Below are positions 7,748 to 11,849 of a stretch of 11,849 nucleotides of DNA, piece by piece. The stretch covers positions 1 to 11,849 of the forward strand of contig DAOUVF010000045.1 of assembly GCA_030667765.1 (NCBI GenBank). The letters run 5' to 3'. The DNA comes from Bacteroides sp. (GTDB lineage Bacteria > Bacteroidota > Bacteroidia > Bacteroidales > SM23-62). The translations under genes were made by a program, and so were the position numbers. The notes under the pieces are model-generated. The model had not been told where the DNA came from. It was given only the letters and a program-made list of their open reading frames with translations, and made no database searches. Every line of letters starts with the position of its first letter. The first letter of the stretch is position 1.

Positions 7748-8308
7748 TTGGTGGACCAGCTAGATAATATAATTAATGGCTGCCTGAAGGGTGACAGGAA
7801 GTGCCAGGAACAGTTGTACAAAATGTTCTCCACGAGGATGTTTGGTCTATGCCTTCAATATGCAGATAACCAGGATGATGCCGCGGATATACTCCAGGAG
7901 GGATTCATCAAGGTTTTCCGTAAGCTCGAACAGTTCGGGGGAAAAGGATCATTTGAAGGCTGGATCAGGAGGATTATGATCAACACGGCATTGGAACGTT
8001 ACCGCAGCCAGGTTCGGTTATACCCGTTAACAGATAATACGGTGAAAAAGGATGACATGGTACATGAGGAGGTTTTTGAAAGATTATCTGCCTCTGATCT
8101 GATCCGTCTGGTTCAGGATCTGCCACCCCGCTACCGGATGGTATTCAATCTTTATGCCATTGAAGGTTATTCACATAAGGAGATCGGAGAGATGATGGGT
8201 ATTAAGGTAGGGACCTCAAAATCGAACCTTTCACGGGCAAGGGATATTCTGCAGAAAAAAGTGAAAAAATATTTTGATACGAGTGAGCATATCATTAGAG
8301 AGAAATGA
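7748..8308 (+). CDS. ECF-type RNA polymerase sigma factor
   Basis: This 186-residue protein has only sigma regions 2 and 4, as in extracytoplasmic-function (ECF) sigma factors. Region 2 covers about residues 22-88, with YADNQDDAADILQEGFIKVF and GWIRRIMINTALERYR. Region 4 covers about 117-175, including LPPRYRMVFNLYAIEG and the helix-turn-helix YSHKEIGEMMGIKVGTSKSN. It should direct core polymerase to envelope-response promoters. The start codon is unusual. An in-frame TAG at 7745-7747 rules out anything upstream, and the next in-frame ATG is inside region 2, so translation must start at TTG 7748 or GTG 7751. The stop overlaps the ATG of the next gene (ATGA), a sign of translational coupling with its probable membrane regulator. 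Confidence 0.9.
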   Translation: MVDQLDNIINGCLKGDRKCQEQLYKMFSTRMFGLCLQYADNQDDAADILQEGFIKVFRKLEQFGGKGSFEGWIRRIMINTALERYRSQVRLYPLTDNTVKKDDMVHEEVFERLSASDLIRLVQDLPPRYRMVFNLYAIEGYSHKEIGEMMGIKVGTSKSNLSRARDILQKKVKKYFDTSEHIIREK

Positions 8309-9675
8309 GCAGGAGGAAAAATAAGACAGATCAGCAGTTCAGGGACCAGCTCAGGCATTTTGAAGCGGGCCCCCCGGATCAGGTATGGCATGGAATTGCT
8401 TCTGCCCTGCATTCAGATAAAAGAAAGAGGCAGGTCCTGTGGGTAAGCCGGATTGCAGCCTCCATAGCAGTTCTGCTGGCACTTGGAACCACCTGGTTTT
8501 TATTGCGGGAACCACCGGAAACCCAACTGGTCACCCGGGAAACACAGGAAGCAGGAACCCGCGAGGAGACGGGTACAACCAAGGCGGTAGTCCCTGATAC
8601 AAGGGCGGAAGTCCCTGAAATTACCAGGGAAATGAATGACAAGACGACCGGCACAGAATTTATCGTCCGGGAGACGAAGGTGAACTTTGCAGATGCTGCA
8701 GATGCTGCAGATGCTGAAGTGGTCCCCGGTGACCGGCCTTACATGGATCAGCTCAAAACTGTCCCACCCAGATCCGCCACAGGTCTTCAGACGGATTATC
8801 CCGGGACCTTACTTGCCGTATTTAATCCTTCAACTGTACCTGATGAGAGTGAGGGGATAGATGTGTTTGACGAATGGGGTGATGACATAATAACATCACA
8901 TGATAAATGGGGAGTTGGAACACAGGTATCGCCGATTTACAGTTACCGTAACCTGGAGGTCTCAGACGGAAGTGCCCCCAGTGCCTCATACTATAATGAT
9001 GTTGAAGACGGGATCGTATCCTATGCCGGCGGAGTGAATGTTCATTATGCCATACTGAAACGTCTGTCCGTTCAATCCGGACTTTATTATTCCAGTATGG
9101 GCATGAAAGTAGGGAATGCATATTATGCCAGTTTAGACAGCAAAATCAGCTTCCTGGACGAGACCTCAAGCATACAGGCTTCCATCAATAATTCTACCGG
9201 GATCATTGAAACACAACAGGGACTGGATTATGCCTATGCGGCCAATACTGTCCCCCAGGCAGGCCTGGAACTTACTTCCCAATACGCCAGGGCAAATAGC
9301 CTGAATGCCCCGGAAGGGGAGATACTACAGCAATTTGAATATCTCGAATTACCATTGATCCTCAGATACAGGGTAATCGACAGGAGACTTGGTTTTCATT
9401 TTCTCGGCGGACTCAGCAGCAATTTCCTGGTGGGGAATTCGGCCTACTACCTGGATGGCGGGGACAAAGAACAAATAGGGACAACCGGCAACCTCAGGCC
9501 CGTAAACTACAGTAGTATAGTCGGACTGGGAGTGGATTATTCAATCTCGAAAAGATTCCATGTAAATCTTGAGCCCACCTTTCGCTATTACCTGAATTCC
9601 ATCAACACAGGATCAATTATCAAATCGCATCCATATACCATTGGGTTTTATACAGGTCTCCTGTATACATTTTAA
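8305..9675 (+). CDS. Putative dual membrane-spanning anti-sigma factor with C-terminal outer-membrane beta-barrel
   Basis: This 456-residue protein is probably the regulator of the sigma factor it overlaps by 4 bases. Residues 1-45 are charged and cytoplasmic, with the segment FEAGPPDQVWHGIASAL, similar to the short N-termini of Bacteroidota sigma-linked membrane proteins. One membrane helix spans about 46-67. Residues about 69-200 form a polar, low-complexity periplasmic linker rich in T, E, R and A. Residues about 201-456 show alternating aromatic and hydrophobic residues in roughly eight strands, for example GGVNVHYAI, LSVQSGLYYSS, LELPLILRYRV, GFHFLGGLSS, VGLGVDYSI and the final TIGFYTGLLYTF. 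The C-terminal Phe is the usual signal for outer-membrane barrel assembly. From memory, proteins with exactly this order were described in Bacteroides thetaiotaomicron as Dma anti-sigma factors that touch both membranes and affect vesicle formation. Equating this protein with them is inference from architecture and gene order. Confidence 0.75.
   Translation: MSRRKNKTDQQFRDQLRHFEAGPPDQVWHGIASALHSDKRKRQVLWVSRIAASIAVLLALGTTWFLLREPPETQLVTRETQEAGTREETGTTKAVVPDTRAEVPEITREMNDKTTGTEFIVRETKVNFADAADAADAEVVPGDRPYMDQLKTVPPRSATGLQTDYPGTLLAVFNPSTVPDESEGIDVFDEWGDDIITSHDKWGVGTQVSPIYSYRNLEVSDGSAPSASYYNDVEDGIVSYAGGVNVHYAILKRLSVQSGLYYSSMGMKVGNAYYASLDSKISFLDETSSIQASINNSTGIIETQQGLDYAYAANTVPQAGLELTSQYARANSLNAPEGEILQQFEYLELPLILRYRVIDRRLGFHFLGGLSSNFLVGNSAYYLDGGDKEQIGTTGNLRPVNYSSIVGLGVDYSISKRFHVNLEPTFRYYLNSINTGSIIKSHPYTIGFYTGLLYTF
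8578..8619 (+). repeat. Two tandem 21-base repeats in the linker of the barrel protein
   Basis: Copies at 8578-8598 and 8599-8619 match at 17 of 21 bases and encode TKAVVPD and TRAEVPE. They sit in the periplasmic linker about 25 residues after the membrane helix. Confidence 0.75.
8689..8715 (+). repeat. Three perfect tandem copies of a 9-base unit in the linker of the barrel protein
   Basis: GCAGATGCT occurs three times without a mismatch and encodes ADA-ADA-ADA (residues 129-137). Slippage would change the linker by three residues per unit without shifting the frame. Confidence 0.9.
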
Positions 9676-9730
9676 CCTCCCGTTCCTGTTTTTCAGACAT
9701 CGGACTCTTATTTCTTCCATAAAAAATCCG

Positions 9731-9738
9731 TATTTTTG
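9731..9738 (+). promoter_or_regulatory. Candidate -7 promoter element for the transglycosylase gene
   Basis: TATTTTTG is a perfect TAnnTTTG ending exactly 24 bases before the ATG at 9763. It overlaps the alternative TTG start at 9736, which is therefore unlikely. No convincing -33 element is seen. It suggests that the transglycosylase and uvrA have their own promoter, separate from the sigma operon. Confidence 0.5.
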
Positions 9739-9762
9739 TGTTTTTTCGAAAACGATGTAAGC

Positions 9763-10716
9763 ATGTTACAATCAGGAAAAACAAGGACTGTTCTGTCACT
9801 CATAGGACTGGCCTCCATAACAGCATTGGTAGTGGTTTTATTCATCCGGGCAACGGATGAGAAAGAGGGAGTGAAAGACATAGAAAATCATAGTAAGTAT
9901 GTAGTAACTTCAGTGCCCATTCCTGAAACACTTGATTTTGCCGGAGAGCGGACACCACTGGAAAATTTTGATGTCCTGGAAGCCCTTGACCGTGAATTAC
10001 TGATCAACACTTACTGGCAATCCCATACCATGCTGCTGATTAAGCGGTCTAACAGGTATTTACCGGTCATCGAGAAGATCCTGGCGAAACATGGGATCCC
10101 GGAGGATTTTAAATACCTGCCTGTGGCGGAGAGTGACCTGATGAACCTGACATCACCAGCCAGGGCGGTCGGTTACTGGCAGTTCCTGAAAGCAACAGCA
10201 CAAGAATACGGACTGGAAGTAAACAGTGAGGTAGATGAACGGTATCACCTGGAAAAATCCACCGAAGCCGCCTGTAAATTCCTGCTTCGGTCTTATGAGC
10301 TTTATGGTAACTGGACAATGGCGGCTGCCAGCTATAATGTGGGGAGGACCGGGCTGAACCGGCAGATTGAAAGACAGGACAGCAGGTATTATTACGACAT
10401 CCTGCTGAATGAGGAAACGGGCCGTTATGTTTACCGCTTGCTGGCACTGAAACTGATCATGTCAGAGCCAGAGAAATATGGTTTCATCTTCGCCGAAGAT
10501 GAACTTTACCCGCCTATCCCTGTCTACCATGTAACCATTGACACAGCCGTCGAGGATTTTGCCATATTTGCCAGCAGGTATTCTATCAACTATAAAGTCC
10601 TTAAGATATTCAATCCCTGGTTGAGGGAAAAAAAGCTGAGCAATACAAGGGGTAAAACATACCAGATATCTATACCCAGGAAGGGATACCGTGAATTCAG
10701 CCAAAGTATGGATTAA
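9763..10716 (+). CDS. Membrane-anchored lytic transglycosylase (SLT/MltD-like)
   Basis: This 317-residue enzyme should cleave the glycan chains of peptidoglycan between MurNAc and GlcNAc, forming 1,6-anhydro ends. An N-terminal membrane helix (about residues 10-28) anchors it, with the rest in the periplasm. The family-1 lytic transglycosylase domain covers about 100-225. The catalytic glutamate is in LPVAESDLMN (Glu123). The motif ARAVGYWQF follows, as in MltD-like enzymes (usually GLWQF or GIWQF), then AASYNVG, the conserved AYNxG region. The C-terminal 65 residues (YHVTIDTAVEDFAIFASRYS onward) resemble one LysM module that would bind glycan. A TTG at 9736 would add nine residues, but that codon lies within the promoter-like element, so I start at 9763. 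uvrA begins 3 bases after the stop, so the two are probably cotranscribed. The sigma-barrel operon is immediately upstream, but a regulatory link is unproven. Confidence 0.9.
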   Translation: MLQSGKTRTVLSLIGLASITALVVVLFIRATDEKEGVKDIENHSKYVVTSVPIPETLDFAGERTPLENFDVLEALDRELLINTYWQSHTMLLIKRSNRYLPVIEKILAKHGIPEDFKYLPVAESDLMNLTSPARAVGYWQFLKATAQEYGLEVNSEVDERYHLEKSTEAACKFLLRSYELYGNWTMAAASYNVGRTGLNRQIERQDSRYYYDILLNEETGRYVYRLLALKLIMSEPEKYGFIFAEDELYPPIPVYHVTIDTAVEDFAIFASRYSINYKVLKIFNPWLREKKLSNTRGKTYQISIPRKGYREFSQSMD

Positions 10717-10719
10717 GTG

Positions 10720-11849
10720 ATGGCCGATGAGTTAAATAACGAATTTTTGGAGGATGATCAGTACATCCGTGTGCTGGGTGCCCGGGTCCACAATCTGAAG
10801 AACATAGATGTGGAGATCCCCCGGAACAGGCTGACCGTCATTACAGGGTTAAGCGGAAGCGGCAAATCTTCACTTGCTTTTGATACCATCTATGCAGAAG
10901 GGCAACGAAGGTACATGGAGACCATGTCTGCCTATGCCCGGCAATTCCTTGGTACCATGGAGCGGCCGGATGTAGATAAGATAACCGGACTTAGCCCGGT
11001 GATTTCGATAGAACAGAAATCAACCTCACGCAATCCCCGTTCAACGGTTGGAACAATCACAGAGATCTACGATTTTCTGCGGCTTTTGTATGCCCGGGCA
11101 GCGGATGCCCATTCCCATGTTACCGGCGAGAAAATGGTAAAGTATACAGATGACCAGATCCTGCATCTCATACAGGAGAAATACAATGGGAAAAGGGTCA
11201 TGATGCTATCCCCAATGGTCAAAGGGCGTAAGGGACATTACCGGGAACTTTTTGAGCAATTCAGGAGGAAAGGATTTCTCTATGCCCGGATAGATGGTGA
11301 ATTGACTGAGCTGGCACATGGATTGCGTGTGGACCGGTACAAGACACATAATATTGAGGTGGTTGTTGACAAACTGGAGGTAGGGGACGACCGCAAACGA
11401 CTCAGGGAATCCATTACGACTGCCATGAACCAGGGAAAGGGCATCATGATGGTCCTGGATGTGGAGGAAAACACAGTAAAATTCTTCAGCCGCCAGCTGA
11501 TGTGTCCGACTAGTGGTATTTCCTATAATGAACCCGCCCCTCATACCTTTTCCTTCAATTCTCCCCAGGGGGCATGTAATAAGTGCAGCGGTCTTGGGGA
11601 GATCAACGAGGTGGATATATCCAAAATTATTCCGGATGCAGGCAAAAGTATCAGGTCAGGCGGCATAGAACCCCTGGGTGCTTACCGGAATGCCTTGATC
11701 TTCTGGCAACTTGAAGCAGTCGCTAAAAAATATGGTTTTACGCTTGAGACACCAATCCGGGAGATCCCGGCAGAAGCTTTTGAGAAGATCCTGTATGGGT
11801 CAGAAGAGAGTTTCAAGCTGCAGAATACACCATTGGGAACATCATCGAA
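10720..11849 (+). CDS. uvrA: Excinuclease ABC subunit A, 5' part (runs off the window)
   Basis: About 376 residues of UvrA are present. UvrA is the ABC-type ATPase that finds bulky DNA lesions and loads UvrB in nucleotide excision repair. The N-terminal Walker A motif ITGLSGSGKSSLAFDTIYAEGQR begins near residue 41. The segment LSPVISIEQKSTSRNPRSTVGT (Q-loop region) and the UvrB-binding and insertion region follow. The first zinc-binding module appears as CPTSG (Cys262, Ser265), then GACNKCSGLG (Cys286, Cys289), so one of the four usual cysteines is Ser. This may be normal for Bacteroidota UvrA. The signature motif and the second ATPase half lie beyond the window. The ATG at 10720 is 3 bases after the transglycosylase stop. 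A GTG at 10717 is directly adjacent and could also start the protein. Bacteroidota often have more than one UvrA paralogue, and the first half alone does not settle which this is. Confidence 0.95.
   Translation, partial: MADELNNEFLEDDQYIRVLGARVHNLKNIDVEIPRNRLTVITGLSGSGKSSLAFDTIYAEGQRRYMETMSAYARQFLGTMERPDVDKITGLSPVISIEQKSTSRNPRSTVGTITEIYDFLRLLYARAADAHSHVTGEKMVKYTDDQILHLIQEKYNGKRVMMLSPMVKGRKGHYRELFEQFRRKGFLYARIDGELTELAHGLRVDRYKTHNIEVVVDKLEVGDDRKRLRESITTAMNQGKGIMMVLDVEENTVKFFSRQLMCPTSGISYNEPAPHTFSFNSPQGACNKCSGLGEINEVDISKIIPDAGKSIRSGGIEPLGAYRNALIFWQLEAVAKKYGFTLETPIREIPAEAFEKILYGSEESFKLQNTPLGTSS

Noticed and set aside
9736..9762. Longer TTG start for the transglycosylase, adding nine residues
   Set aside because: The codon overlaps a perfect TAnnTTTG element, and the added residues (MCFFENDVS) do not improve the membrane anchor.

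Overview
The window looks like chromosomal DNA from a member of the Bacteroidota, probably Bacteroidales or Marinilabiliales-like. Three things point there: promoter elements of the TAnnTTTG type, which is the Bacteroidota -7 consensus; the gene families present (DUF1573 proteins, a DUF4369/thioredoxin lipoprotein, a TPR-SpoIIE phosphatase, and an ECF sigma factor followed by a membrane-anchored barrel protein); and the near absence of strong Shine-Dalgarno sequences. I see no mobile element, CRISPR array, rRNA or tRNA, and no intergenic gap longer than 300 bases.

Layout. Positions 1-2287 (+) hold an exported protein with two DUF1573 domains, then a MeaB-type GTPase 49 bases downstream. Positions 2411-3505 (+) encode a thioredoxin-fold lipoprotein. 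It converges on a minus-strand block at 3526-6054 that reads as one long sensor protein (signal peptide, TPRs, membrane helix, coiled coil, SpoIIE/PP2C phosphatase) but is cut in two by a single in-frame TAG at 4792-4794. Dihydrolipoamide dehydrogenase (6234-7625, +) is transcribed divergently from it. Positions 7748-9675 (+) hold an ECF sigma factor whose stop overlaps the next start by 4 bases (ATGA). The downstream protein has a short cytoplasmic anti-sigma-like segment, one inner-membrane helix, a low-complexity periplasmic linker and a C-terminal outer-membrane beta-barrel ending in Phe. A membrane-anchored lytic transglycosylase (9763-10716) and the first third of uvrA (10720 to the window end) follow, 3 bases apart.

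How the genes relate. Most of the window is housekeeping or envelope function. The two systems worth most attention are the following. (a) The sigma factor and barrel protein have the architecture of the dual membrane-spanning anti-sigma factors described in Bacteroides thetaiotaomicron, where one polypeptide links the outer membrane to a cytoplasmic sigma factor. The transglycosylase next door also acts on the envelope, although any functional link is inference. (b) The TPR-phosphatase reading frame is intact on both sides of one amber codon, so it is either a fresh nonsense mutation, a sequence error, or a split or read-through signalling protein. TAG ends lpd normally in the same window, which argues against genome-wide amber reassignment.

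Three genes (thioredoxin lipoprotein, TPR protein, transglycosylase) have a perfect TAnnTTTG element ending exactly 24 bases before the ATG, and this helped choose their starts over longer alternatives.
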